Assembly (NCBI RefSeq): GCF_016863275.1
Contig: NZ_BOOO01000007.1
Location: 56,345 to 120,344 of the forward strand
From: Planotetraspora mira
GTDB taxonomy: Bacteria > Actinomycetota > Actinomycetes > Streptosporangiales > Streptosporangiaceae
Length of the DNA stretch: 64,000 nt
Reading direction: 5' to 3'
Both the position numbers and the translations under genes were made by a program. The notes beneath the pieces are model-generated. The model was not told the DNA's origin. It ran no database searches and saw only the letters and a list, made by a program, of their open reading frames with translations. Below are positions 41,543-49,279 of this stretch, one piece after another (position 1 is the stretch's first letter; each line of letters begins with the position of its first letter).

Positions 41543-41778
41543 CAGATCTTCTCTCCCCTGGCCCGGATCCGCGCGACGGCCCGCTCGATGCCGATCTTGT
41601 CGATGGTCTTGATCGCCTTGGCGGTCAGCGTGAGCCGTACGAACCGGCCCTCGCTCGGCAGCCAGTAGCGCTTGCGCTGGACATTGGGCTCCCATCGGCG
41701 CCGGGTGCGCCGGTGGGAGTGGGAGACGTTGTTACCGAAGACCGGTGCGGCCCCGGTGAGCTGGCAGCGAGCCGACAT
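41542..41778 (-). CDS. rpmB: Zinc-free ribosomal protein L28 paralogue
   Basis: A 78-residue L28. [29 protein letters not shown] is the family start, and [16 protein letters not shown] the end. Only one cysteine remains, so the zinc site of the C+ form is not complete. It overlaps both neighbours by about one base, so the cluster is coupled. Confidence 0.95.
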   Translation of the reverse strand: MSARCQLTGAAPVFGNNVSHSHRRTRRRWEPNVQRKRYWLPSEGRFVRLTLTAKAIKTIDKIGIERAVARIRARGEKI

Positions 41779-42023
41779 CACCGGCTCCCGTAGCGCTGCC
41801 GGAAACGCTCGACGCGGCCCTGGGTGTCGAGCACGCGCCCGCGACCGGTGTAGAACGGGTGGCTCGCGGAGGACACGTCGACGTCGACCACGGGGTAGAC
41901 GTTGCCGTCCTCCCATTCGACGGTCTTGTCACTGGTGACGGTCGACCTCGTCAGGAAGGCGAAGTCCGCGCTCGGGTCGCGGAAGACGACCGGACGGTAC
42001 TCGGGGTGGATGCCCTTCCTCAT
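41778..42023 (-). CDS. rpmE: Ribosomal protein L31 type B (zinc-free)
   Basis: An 81-residue L31. [16 protein letters not shown] and [28 protein letters not shown] are the type B signature. The CxxC cysteines of type A L31 are absent. In other bacteria this form displaces zinc-L31 from ribosomes when zinc is scarce, and the gene is repressed by Zur. Confidence 0.95.
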   Translation of the reverse strand: MRKGIHPEYRPVVFRDPSADFAFLTRSTVTSDKTVEWEDGNVYPVVDVDVSSASHPFYTGRGRVLDTQGRVERFRQRYGSR

Positions 42024-42025
42024 GG

Positions 42026-42190
42026 TTATCGGTCCTCTCTGAACAGCACGTGCTGCCGGGCGATGGGGTCGTACTTGCGCAGGGTCATCCGGTCGGGATC
42101 GTTGCGCCGGTTCTTGCGGGTCACGTAGGTGTAGCCGGTTCCCGCGGTCGAACGCAGCTTGATCACGGGACGCACCTCGTTTCTGGCCAC
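42026..42190 (-). CDS. rpmG: Zinc-free ribosomal protein L33 paralogue
   Basis: A 54-residue L33. The start reads [19 protein letters not shown], then [23 protein letters not shown], and it ends HVLFREDR. There is no cysteine, so this is the C-minus form. GTG start at 42190 with AAGGAG 5 bases upstream. It is the first gene of the set and ends 2 bases before the L31 start. Confidence 0.93.
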   Translation of the reverse strand: MARNEVRPVIKLRSTAGTGYTYVTRKNRRNDPDRMTLRKYDPIARQHVLFREDR

Positions 42191-42212
42191 TCCAGCTCCT
42201 TTCGAGTCGTAG

Positions 42213-42236
42213 AATGAAAATGATAACCGTTTTATT
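42213..42236. promoter_or_regulatory. Zur-box candidate between L33 and CobW genes
   Basis: An AT-rich imperfect dyad, with AATGAAAA on the left and TTTTATT on the right around TGATAACCG, in a 62-base divergent spacer. TGAAAATGATAA closely resembles the left half of actinobacterial Zur boxes. Both flanking operons encode zinc-starvation proteins, which supports the assignment. Confidence 0.75.
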
Positions 42237-42252
42237 CCTGAAGGGAGACCTC

Positions 42253-43404
42253 GTGTCCGTCCCTGTTGTCCTCGTCGCGGGGCTGCACGACTCGGCCAGG
42301 ACCGCCGCCGTCGATCGGCTGCTCCGCGCCCACCCCGGCTCCGTCGCGGTCCATCACGACCTCCGCGACGTGACTCGCGGCCGGGTGGAGCGGGTCGTCC
42401 GCGACGCCTCCCGGATACGTGACAGGACCGACGTCCGGCTGGCCCACGGCTGCGTCACCTGCACGGTCCGCGAGGATCTCGTCCCCGAGCTCGTACGGCA
42501 GGCCGCCTCGGCCTCGCTGCTGATCGCTGACCTGTGGGACTCGGTCGAGCCCCGATCGGTCGCCGAAGCGCTCGACTGCGAGGAGGCGCGCGACCTTCTC
42601 CGGGTCACCGCCGTGCTGACCGCGCTGGACTCCGTGCACATGCCCGTCGACATCGCCCGGGCCGATCGTCTCTCCGAGGTCGGCCGGCAGGCCGCGCAGG
42701 GCGACCAGCGCTACCTGGCCGAGGTGCTCGCGCGGCAGATCGAGTACGCCACGGGCCTGATGGTCCACCGCGGCGACGGTGACGAGGGGGACGTGGAGCT
42801 GACGCGCGCGGTGCTGGGCCACCTCACCCCGCTGACCCCGGTCACTCTGGTGGACGGACCGCTTCCCGAGGTGACGGGCGCGGCCGTGCGGGCCGAGGAA
42901 CTGGCGGCGCGCGTCGACCCGGCGACCGCGCAACTGCCGTGCGAGGCGGTGACGGACGAGATCACCACGGTCGTCTGGCACCGCCTGCGCCCGCTCCACC
43001 CGGACCGCCTGTTCGAGGCCGTCGACGAACTGGTGACGGAATCGGTCCGCAGCCGCGGCCGCTTCTGGCTGGCCACACGGCCGGAGCGGTTGCTGGCCTG
43101 GGACGCGGTGGCCGGCGTGGTCTCCGTCGAGGACGCGGGCCCGTGGCTGGCGGCGCTGCCCGACGCGGCGTGGGAGCTGATCTCACCCGCGCGCCGGACG
43201 GCCGCCGCCCTCGACTGGGCGCCGACGGTGGGCGACCGCGTCCAGCACCTGGTCTTCACCGGTCCCGAGCTCGACCGCGAGCGCATCCACACGCTGCTCG
43301 ACTCCTGCCTGCTCACCCCCGAGGAGTCCCTCGCCGGGCCCGATGTCTGGGCCGCCTACGACGACCCGTTCGCCGCCGTCCTCGATCTGGAGGAGATCGC
43401 ATGA
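42253..43404 (+). CDS. CobW/ZNG-family protein with degenerate P-loop
   Basis: A 383-residue protein of the CobW GTPase family by context and C-terminal domain ([21 protein letters not shown]; the CobW_C strand RFWLATRP). The metal motif CxCC appears as [10 protein letters not shown]. The Walker A GxxGxGKT is degenerate: [16 protein letters not shown] has arginine for lysine, so GTP hydrolysis may be lost. Typical relatives are zinc metallochaperones induced by Zur. GTG 42253 has AGGGAG 5 bases upstream. Overlaps S18 by 4 bases. Confidence 0.82.
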   Translation: MSVPVVLVAGLHDSARTAAVDRLLRAHPGSVAVHHDLRDVTRGRVERVVRDASRIRDRTDVRLAHGCVTCTVREDLVPELVRQAASASLLIADLWDSVEPRSVAEALDCEEARDLLRVTAVLTALDSVHMPVDIARADRLSEVGRQAAQGDQRYLAEVLARQIEYATGLMVHRGDGDEGDVELTRAVLGHLTPLTPVTLVDGPLPEVTGAAVRAEELAARVDPATAQLPCEAVTDEITTVVWHRLRPLHPDRLFEAVDELVTESVRSRGRFWLATRPERLLAWDAVAGVVSVEDAGPWLAALPDAAWELISPARRTAAALDWAPTVGDRVQHLVFTGPELDRERIHTLLDSCLLTPEESLAGPDVWAAYDDPFAAVLDLEEIA

Positions 43405-43625
43405 AGCCCCGTCGCGTCCCGCGGAAGAAGTCCAACCCCCTGCTCGGCGTCGGCTACATCGACTACAAGGACACCGACCTGTTGCGGAAGTTCATCTCCG
43501 ACCGCGGGAAGATCCGCAGCCGCCGGGTCACGGGGGTGACCGTCCAACAGCAGCGGCAGGTCGCGCGGGCCATCAAGAACGCTCGCGAGATGGCTCTGCT
43601 CCCCTACTCCTCCCGCGCCCGCTGA
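43401..43625 (+). CDS. rpsR: Zinc-free ribosomal protein S18 paralogue
   Basis: A 74-residue S18. [24 protein letters not shown] then [43 protein letters not shown] is the complete S18 core. The N-terminal cysteines found in zinc-type actinobacterial S18 are missing. ATG overlaps the CobW-family stop (ATGA). Completes the zinc-sparing ribosomal set. Confidence 0.95.
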   Translation: MKPRRVPRKKSNPLLGVGYIDYKDTDLLRKFISDRGKIRSRRVTGVTVQQQRQVARAIKNAREMALLPYSSRAR

Positions 43626-43627
43626 GC

Positions 43628-43654
43628 CCTCGGCGTTCCGCCGCCGAGGCCTTT
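43628..43654 (+). terminator. Terminator after S18
   Basis: An 8-bp stem (43628-43635 with 43642-43649), 6-base loop, then CC and TTT. It starts 3 bases after the S18 stop. Confidence 0.65.
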
Positions 43655-43673
43655 ACATCGTAGATTCATAAGC

Positions 43674-43706
43674 GGATCCCGCCGGGACGATGTTCCGGCG
43701 GGATCC
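43674..43706. terminator. Second hairpin in the S18/HEAT intergenic space
   Basis: A perfect 12-bp stem (43674-43685 with 43695-43706) and 9-base loop. It may terminate transcription from either side; the rest of the 218-base gap shows nothing else. Confidence 0.5.
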
Positions 43707-43843
43707 ACGTGTGGCGTCGCCACGGCCGCGAGGCGTCTCAGTACGGGTAGTGGACGGGCACGTCCGTGCTGGTGAGCCGGCGACGCTGAGCGAACCCCCA
43801 CACCGCTCTTGCGCCCCTGGACCGATGAGGGACAGGGGTTCTG

Positions 43844-45817
43844 CTACAGGCGGGCTCTCTCCACGGTTGCCTGGAGGACGGCCCGAAGTTCCAGATCGTC
43901 GTGAATGGCTGCCCAGCCGCCGTCCCAGCTGTGGCGGCGGTCGTCAGCGAGGACCGCTTCCATCGTCGAGAGGTACCTACCGGGGAGATCCTCGTGCCCG
44001 GCCAGGTAACGGACGCAGGCCCGGACGACGGGCATCGCCTTGCCCTCGAGCAGATCCGCTACAGGACGTATGAGGACGTGGCCGCCTTCGGCGATGTCAC
44101 CGGTGATCCTGATGAGGGCATGGGCCGCCTCCACGGCGGTCCATGGTTCGAGGGCCCCGGCGAGCAAGCGGAGAGTCGACACGTGCCCGGACGCGTGCGC
44201 GCCGAGGTCGGCCAGGCGGCGGGTGGCCAGGTGCCATTCGCCGAGCCGGGGGCCGAGGGCCCGCAGGGCGGGTTCGGGATCGCCAGTCACCCGCCAGTAG
44301 GCCCACGGGACGGCGACGGCCGCTCCACTACGGAACGCCGAATTGTCGAGGCCCGCTTCGGGGTCGCCCAGCAGGTCCCGCAGGGCCGGTCCGGCGGACG
44401 CTGCGTCCGGGCCGATCGCACCGAGCGCTTCAGCCGCCCAATGCCGCAGTCGCCCGTCGAGCAGCCCGGTGATGTGGGAGACCGCCGGGGCCGCGGAGGG
44501 ACCCCAGGCTTCGAGGGTCTGCAGGAGTGCCCTTCCCAACTGCGTCTCCACATCTGGGTGGAGCCGCCGGAGGATCACAGGGAGCAGCGTCTGCGCCCAG
44601 CCGGAGCAGGGAGCGAGGATCTCCTGGAGCGACGGGGTCCACATCGGGTACCCGAGGGTCTTCCCGGTGCGCATGGACGACAGAGGCAACCCCGGCCGCT
44701 CCCGGCCGATCCGTTCCGCCAGTTCTGGCACGCAGCGTTCATCGCCCGACCAGGCCAGGCCCCAGACGGCCACGTCAGCGACCACCGGAAGTCTGGAGAC
44801 GTTCGCCTGGTCGTCCAGGCGCCCGGCGAACAGGTCCGCGTCCTGCCCTCCGGGCTGGGCGTGCGCGGCGAGAAGATGCAGTGCTCCGGTGCGTGTCTCC
44901 GCGTCGGGATCGACGGCGCCTTCCCGCAGAGCCGGGAGGAGACGGCGAGGACGACGCGAGACCGAGAGCAGACTGGCCGCGGCATGGACGGCACCGCGAC
45001 GGCGGCCGGGATCGGGATGCGCGATCAGCGCGAGGCAGACCTCCTCCCTGGCGTCCAGGTCATCGCCCAGCCGATCGATCGCCCACCGGACCGATAATGC
45101 GGGAGTCCCTGAGAAGCGTTCGCTGCCGGACCAGGCCGACAGGTCCCCGGATAGAGCCGTCACGACCGGTTCGACTTCGATGGGGCGGCCCGGCAGAGCC
45201 TCTTTGAGGGCCGAAGCGGCGGCGAATCTCAGCTGCTCGTCCGGATCGTGAGTGAGCTCGCGGAGCCAGAGCAGGGTTTCGGGGAGGGTTGCTGCCGTCA
45301 GAGAGCGGGCGAGCGAGCCCACCACGAGCACCTGATCCAGCCGGGTGACTCCGTCCTGCGCGGACCATCGGCGACGGATGGCTGCAACGACCTCGTCGGC
45401 CCAGGCGACGGCCTCCTCCAGCACCGAGGTCGCAGCCCGGCGCACCTTGGGGTCGCCGTCGTCCAGGAGAACGAGCAGCCGGGGCACGGCCTCCGCCCAC
45501 GCCTCCGCCCAGCCGTCGGCGATCCAGCGCGCGGCGACCTCGCGCGCCGTCAACGCGAGACTCCCCACGATCTCCAGAACCTCGCCGCGGCAGGGAACCC
45601 GGGCCGACTCCGCGGCTTCCAAGAGGAACGGCATAGCGGCCACCGCTGCTGAGCACACGAACCCGCCCTGGTGGTAGAGCTCGTTCAGCAGTTCGTCCGC
45701 GGCCTGGAACGCCTCGTCCTCGTCCAGCAGGGCACGGAACAGGGACGGCATGTCAGCCTTACCCCAGTAGGCGTAGACAAGGTCATGCCAGGGCACGTGA
45801 TCGAGACCGTCGAACAT
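43844..45817 (-). CDS. HEAT-repeat protein
   Basis: About 657 residues of helical repeats. Repeating segments such as GDPKVRRAATSVLEEAVAWA, DPDEQLRFAAASALKEALPG, HPDPGRRRGAVHAAASLL and LRHWAAEALGAIGPDAAS are HEAT/PBS-lyase-type units. No catalytic domain or membrane segment. Such proteins are scaffolds; the partner is unknown. The first ~60 residues (FDGLDHVPWHDLVYAYW; PSLFRALLDEDEAFQAADEL) recur at the start of many actinobacterial HEAT proteins. ATG 45817 is preferred to GTG 45841, but neither has a strong ribosome site. Confidence 0.8.
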   Translation of the reverse strand: MFDGLDHVPWHDLVYAYWGKADMPSLFRALLDEDEAFQAADELLNELYHQGGFVCSAAVAAMPFLLEAAESARVPCRGEVLEIVGSLALTAREVAARWIADGWAEAWAEAVPRLLVLLDDGDPKVRRAATSVLEEAVAWADEVVAAIRRRWSAQDGVTRLDQVLVVGSLARSLTAATLPETLLWLRELTHDPDEQLRFAAASALKEALPGRPIEVEPVVTALSGDLSAWSGSERFSGTPALSVRWAIDRLGDDLDAREEVCLALIAHPDPGRRRGAVHAAASLLSVSRRPRRLLPALREGAVDPDAETRTGALHLLAAHAQPGGQDADLFAGRLDDQANVSRLPVVADVAVWGLAWSGDERCVPELAERIGRERPGLPLSSMRTGKTLGYPMWTPSLQEILAPCSGWAQTLLPVILRRLHPDVETQLGRALLQTLEAWGPSAAPAVSHITGLLDGRLRHWAAEALGAIGPDAASAGPALRDLLGDPEAGLDNSAFRSGAAVAVPWAYWRVTGDPEPALRALGPRLGEWHLATRRLADLGAHASGHVSTLRLLAGALEPWTAVEAAHALIRITGDIAEGGHVLIRPVADLLEGKAMPVVRACVRYLAGHEDLPGRYLSTMEAVLADDRRHSWDGGWAAIHDDLELRAVLQATVERARL

Positions 45818-45929
45818 GCGGGAAAGGCTATCCAGCACCACGAGTTCCGTCGCGCCGACGGAGTCCGGATGGCACCCAGGCTCCGCCGTACGAGCCCGGC
45901 CTGGACGGAGAACCGGGGCCGTGCGGCCG

Positions 45930-46742
45930 TCAGCGGGAAGCGGGGAAGCGCCGCGCGAACTCGGCGGTGTACGCAGGCCACGCCACCGGGTCGTGCCCCG
46001 GTATCAGCGGATACCCCTTCGCCTCGGCGATCTTCTTCAGTTTCCTGATCTGCTCGACGGTGGCCTCCGGCTCGCAGTCGATGAATCCGCCCACCGCGAG
46101 TTCCCCGTCGATGTTCTCGGTGAGGTCGGCCGCGTCGAAGGCGAAGACGAAGCCGCCGCCGCCCACGGACTCGTCCAGGTCGACGACGAAGCTCTGGTGT
46201 CCCGGGGTGTGGCCCGGCGTCGGCACGGCGGTCACCCCCGGAGCGATCTCCGCCTCCCCGTCGGCGAGGCGCCAGTCGATGCGCGGGTCGTCGAAGTCGA
46301 TGCGGAAGATGGCGTGCGCCTCCGCCGCGTCGGACAGGCCGTACCGCAACTCGGTCCGCTGGGCGTGCACGGGCACGCGGCCGGCGAAGTGTTTAAGCCC
46401 TCCCGCGTGGTCGAGGTGCAGATGGCTGACGGCCACCGCGTGGATCTCCTCCATCGGGATGCCCGCCTCGGCGAGCGTCTCCTCCAGCGGCTCACCCGGG
46501 CCGGGGAGGAGGGGAAGGTACTCCGGCCGCTGGTAGAACCGCCGGGCGAGAGCCGTGTCGCGGATGAGCGCGGTGTTGAACCCGGTGTCGAGCAGCACCC
46601 AGCCGCCGTCGACCTGGAGCAGCACCCCGGGCACGGGCTCGCGCAGCCGCGCCCCCGAGGTGTCGCCGTGCACCGAGACCGTCTTGGGCAGATCCTCCCA
46701 GCCGAGTGTCAGCAGGACGATCCGCCGGACTCCGCTTCCCAT
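45930..46742 (-). CDS. Metallo-beta-lactamase-fold hydrolase (N-acyl-homoserine lactonase-like)
   Basis: A 270-residue MBL-fold enzyme. The two-metal motif is SHLHLDHAGG (His107, His109, Asp111, His112), followed by TPGHTPGHQS, the bridging Asp of FAFDAADL and the final His of IPGHDPVAWP. Order and spacing match AiiA/AttM-type lactonases, which open the lactone ring of quorum signals or gamma-butyrolactones. In an actinomycete, gamma-butyrolactone-type substrates are plausible. Activity is inferred from family only. Confidence 0.82.
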   Translation of the reverse strand: MGSGVRRIVLLTLGWEDLPKTVSVHGDTSGARLREPVPGVLLQVDGGWVLLDTGFNTALIRDTALARRFYQRPEYLPLLPGPGEPLEETLAEAGIPMEEIHAVAVSHLHLDHAGGLKHFAGRVPVHAQRTELRYGLSDAAEAHAIFRIDFDDPRIDWRLADGEAEIAPGVTAVPTPGHTPGHQSFVVDLDESVGGGGFVFAFDAADLTENIDGELAVGGFIDCEPEATVEQIRKLKKIAEAKGYPLIPGHDPVAWPAYTAEFARRFPASR

Positions 46743-46746
46743 GGCC

Positions 46747-46860
46747 TCAGCCCACCCGTCCGGCGGCCGGCGCCGCCAGGTCGAGAGAGGTCGGCGCGAG
46801 CGTGACCAGTGCGCTCGTGTCGTGCGGGATGTTCTGCGGGGCCTGATCCTCGGGCGTCAT
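46747..46860 (-). CDS. Possible 37-residue ORF upstream of the lactonase-like gene
   Basis: An ATG ORF starting MTPEDQAPQNIPHDTSALVTL and ending RVG, 4 bases before the lactonase start codon. No family is recognised and there is no clear ribosome site. It could be a coupled leader peptide or a chance ORF in GC-rich DNA. Confidence 0.3.
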   Translation of the reverse strand: MTPEDQAPQNIPHDTSALVTLAPTSLDLAAPAAGRVG

Positions 46861-46933
46861 GTGCGCAGGGTACCCCCGGGCTCCGCAGGGCCGCGGACCG
46901 CGTGCACCTGCCCGGACAGAGTGCGACCATCAT

Positions 46934-46950
46934 GTACCCCTGGGGGGTAT
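46934..46950. promoter_or_regulatory. CsoR-type copper operator
   Basis: GTACCCCTGGGGGGTAT, closely matching the ATACCCCC-TGGGGGTAT operators of copper-sensing CsoR/RicR repressors. It lies 35 bases upstream of the His-rich DUF4396 gene. A partial GGGTACCCCC sits about 60 bases further upstream. Confidence 0.7.
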
Positions 46951-46985
46951 ATTGAGCACGTCGACGGAGCCAGAGGGAGATCATC

Positions 46986-47573
46986 ATGTCCGGATCCGCA
47001 CCCGAGCCGACCCCCACTCACGACCCCGCACCGGGCGGTTCACCGGCCGTCCACGCCGAGCACCGCCACGCGGGGCACCCGCACAGCGAGCACACGGAGC
47101 ACGGGCACGGGGAGCACGAGCACGGGCACGGGCCCCAGCCGGCGACCTGGCGGACGGCCGCCTCGGCGACCCTCCACTGCCTCACCGGATGCGCCATCGG
47201 CGAGGTGCTCGGGATGGTGATCGGCACGGCGCTGTCCTGGAGCAACGCGGCGACGCTGATCCTTTCGGTCGCCCTGGCGTTCTTCTTCGGCTACGCGCTG
47301 ACCCTGCGGGGCCTGCTCCGCGCCGGCGTGGACTGGCGGCAGGCCGTACGGCTGGCGATCGCGGCGGACACGCTCTCCATCCTGATCATGGAGATCGTGG
47401 ACAACGGCTTCATCGTGGTCGTTCCCGGCGCCATGGACGCGGGCCTGGCCACCGGGCTGTTCTGGGGTGCACTCGCGGCCTCGCTGGCGCTGGCCTTCGT
47501 CGTCACCACGCCGGTCAACAAGTGGATCATCGGCAGGGGCCGGGGCCACGCCGTCGTACACGCCTACCACTGA
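46986..47573 (+). CDS. DUF4396 membrane protein with His-rich N-terminus
   Basis: A 195-residue protein. Residues about 22-50 are packed with histidines alternating with Glu and Gly (HAEHRHAGHPHSEHTEHGHG), a likely metal-binding tail. About four transmembrane helices follow, beginning ATLHCLTGCAIGEVLGMVIG, the DUF4396 signature, which also contains two cysteines. The CsoR-like box upstream points to copper induction and perhaps copper binding or transport. AGAGGGAG precedes the ATG. Convergent with the next gene, 3 bases apart. Confidence 0.85.
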   Translation: MSGSAPEPTPTHDPAPGGSPAVHAEHRHAGHPHSEHTEHGHGEHEHGHGPQPATWRTAASATLHCLTGCAIGEVLGMVIGTALSWSNAATLILSVALAFFFGYALTLRGLLRAGVDWRQAVRLAIAADTLSILIMEIVDNGFIVVVPGAMDAGLATGLFWGALAASLALAFVVTTPVNKWIIGRGRGHAVVHAYH

Positions 47574-47576
47574 TGT

Positions 47577-48617
47577 TCAAGCTGTGACCGGCAGAGCCGC
47601 CAGATCGACGGGGTGGCGCAGCGGCTCGCCGTCGATGACCCGGAACACCTCGTCCAGGGCCTGCGAACCTAGCCGAGCCAGTTCGTTGCCCAGTGATCCG
47701 GCGACATGGGGCGTCAGGACCACGTTCGGAAGCTCCCACAGCGGCGAGTCCGGCGGGGTGATCTCGGGTTCCGTCACGTCGAGCACGGCGGAGATGCGGC
47801 CGCGCCGCAACTCGGCGACGAGGGCGTCGTGGTCGACCAGCGACCCCCGCGCGGTGTTGATCAGTGTCGCGCCCGCGCGCATGGCCGCGAGGCGCGACGC
47901 GTTCACCATCCCCCGCGTCTCCTCGATCGCGGGCGCGTGCAGGGACACGACGTCGCAGGACGCGAAGAGGTCGTCGAGACCGGCCTTCCGCACCCCGAGC
48001 GCGGCGGCTCCGGCCTCGTCGAGGTAGGGGTCGCTGACCAGCACCTCGAGATCGAACGGCCGGAGCAGTTCGGCGACCCTGCGGCCGATCTTCGACGCCC
48101 CCACCAGGCCGACGGTCTTGCCGTGGTTGCCGATGTCGGGATACTCGCCGATGAGGTCGATCGCCTCGCGCCGTGCGCGATACTCGCGGGCCATCGCGGG
48201 GACCGCCTTGTTGGCGAGCAGGATCATCGCCACGGTGTACTCGGCGACCGGGACCGCGTTCGCGTCGGCCGCCGAGCTCACCAGGACGCCTCGCTCGAAC
48301 ACCTCGGCGCAGACGTGGCTCTTCACCGTGCCCGCCGCGTGGACGACGGCCCGCAGGCGCGGCGCGTGGTCGAGCACCCTGTCGTCGATCACCGGGCTGC
48401 CCCAGCCGGTGAGCAGGACGTGTGCCCGCGCGAGCCGGTCGAGGGCCTCAGCGGAGTCGAACCCGGTGAGGGGCGGCCCCCAGTCGGGGCCGACCAGAGC
48501 GCGGAGCCGATCCGCGCCCGGTCCCCGGAAGAGCCTGTCGGGCAGGCCGGGCGGCATCGCCAGCACGACGGCGCCGGGATCGGCGCGGCCCGCCGAACCG
48601 CCCAGCGGGGCGCTCAT
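47577..48617 (-). CDS. D-2-hydroxyacid dehydrogenase family protein
   Basis: A 346-residue NAD-dependent dehydrogenase. The cofactor motif is VGLVGASKIGRRVAELL. Catalytic Arg is in INTARGSLVD, Glu in LDVTEPEITP and His in LTPHVAGSLG. Overlap with the ThuA gene (ATGA) and the aldehyde dehydrogenase before it indicates one catabolic operon, probably for a sugar-derived hydroxy acid. The exact substrate is unknown. Confidence 0.92.
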   Translation of the reverse strand: MSAPLGGSAGRADPGAVVLAMPPGLPDRLFRGPGADRLRALVGPDWGPPLTGFDSAEALDRLARAHVLLTGWGSPVIDDRVLDHAPRLRAVVHAAGTVKSHVCAEVFERGVLVSSAADANAVPVAEYTVAMILLANKAVPAMAREYRARREAIDLIGEYPDIGNHGKTVGLVGASKIGRRVAELLRPFDLEVLVSDPYLDEAGAAALGVRKAGLDDLFASCDVVSLHAPAIEETRGMVNASRLAAMRAGATLINTARGSLVDHDALVAELRRGRISAVLDVTEPEITPPDSPLWELPNVVLTPHVAGSLGNELARLGSQALDEVFRVIDGEPLRHPVDLAALPVTA

Positions 48618-49279
48618 CGTGCCGCCCAGACGAGGCCGCGCTCGGTGAGCGTCCGGACGACCGGCTGCTCCAGGTCGGCCACCCGGTGGCCGATCGCCGA
48701 GAAGAAGATCTTTCCGGCGCCCCATCTGCGGGTCCACACCACGGGCATGTCGACGGGCTCTCCCCCGTGCTCGCCGTCCTCGGGCGTGAAGGTGGTGCCG
48801 GCCAGGACGGTGTTCAGCGAGTCGGTGAGCATCCAGTACTGCTCGGTCGTCACGGTGAAGTCCGCGAGACCCGCGACGATCGGGTGGGCGGCCTGGCCGG
48901 GGACGATCGTGACCTCGTAGTCGAGGAAGTTTTCGGGGTGCCAGAGGAACAGCCCGCCCACCATCCTCAGGTAGTCGTGGCTGTCGCCGAAGGTCCCGAC
49001 CACGCCTCCGTGCCAGCCGGCGAAGCCAGTGCCGGCGTACACGGCCGAGACCAGGCCGGCACTCTGCTCCCTGGTCAGCCTGCCGATCGACCAGCACTGG
49101 ACGACCAGGTCCGTCGCGGCCATGAGCTCCGGATCGGTGTAGACGTCCAGATCCTCGCTGACGGTCACGTCGAACCCGGCCTCGGTGAGCGACGGGATGA
49201 AAAGCTCCGTGGCCTCGACGGGCACGTGGCCCTCCCAGCCGCCGCGGACGACCAGGGCCCGGCGGCTCCCGTCGCTCAT
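48614..49279 (-). CDS. ThuA-like protein
   Basis: A 221-residue protein of the ThuA/glutamine-amidotransferase-like fold. ALVVRGGWEGHVPVEATELF, GFAGWHGGVVGTFGDS and DMPVVWTRRWGAGKIFFSAIGH are the ThuA family marks. ThuA takes part in trehalose or other sugar oxidation, with an uncertain reaction. Both ends overlap neighbours by 4 bases (aldehyde dehydrogenase upstream, hydroxyacid dehydrogenase downstream). Confidence 0.9.
   Translation of the reverse strand: MSDGSRRALVVRGGWEGHVPVEATELFIPSLTEAGFDVTVSEDLDVYTDPELMAATDLVVQCWSIGRLTREQSAGLVSAVYAGTGFAGWHGGVVGTFGDSHDYLRMVGGLFLWHPENFLDYEVTIVPGQAAHPIVAGLADFTVTTEQYWMLTDSLNTVLAGTTFTPEDGEHGGEPVDMPVVWTRRWGAGKIFFSAIGHRVADLEQPVVRTLTERGLVWAAR

Noticed and set aside
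41065..43625. Part of the main ribosomal-protein operons
   Set aside because: Gene order and the loss of zinc cysteines in all members show these are accessory zinc-free paralogues.
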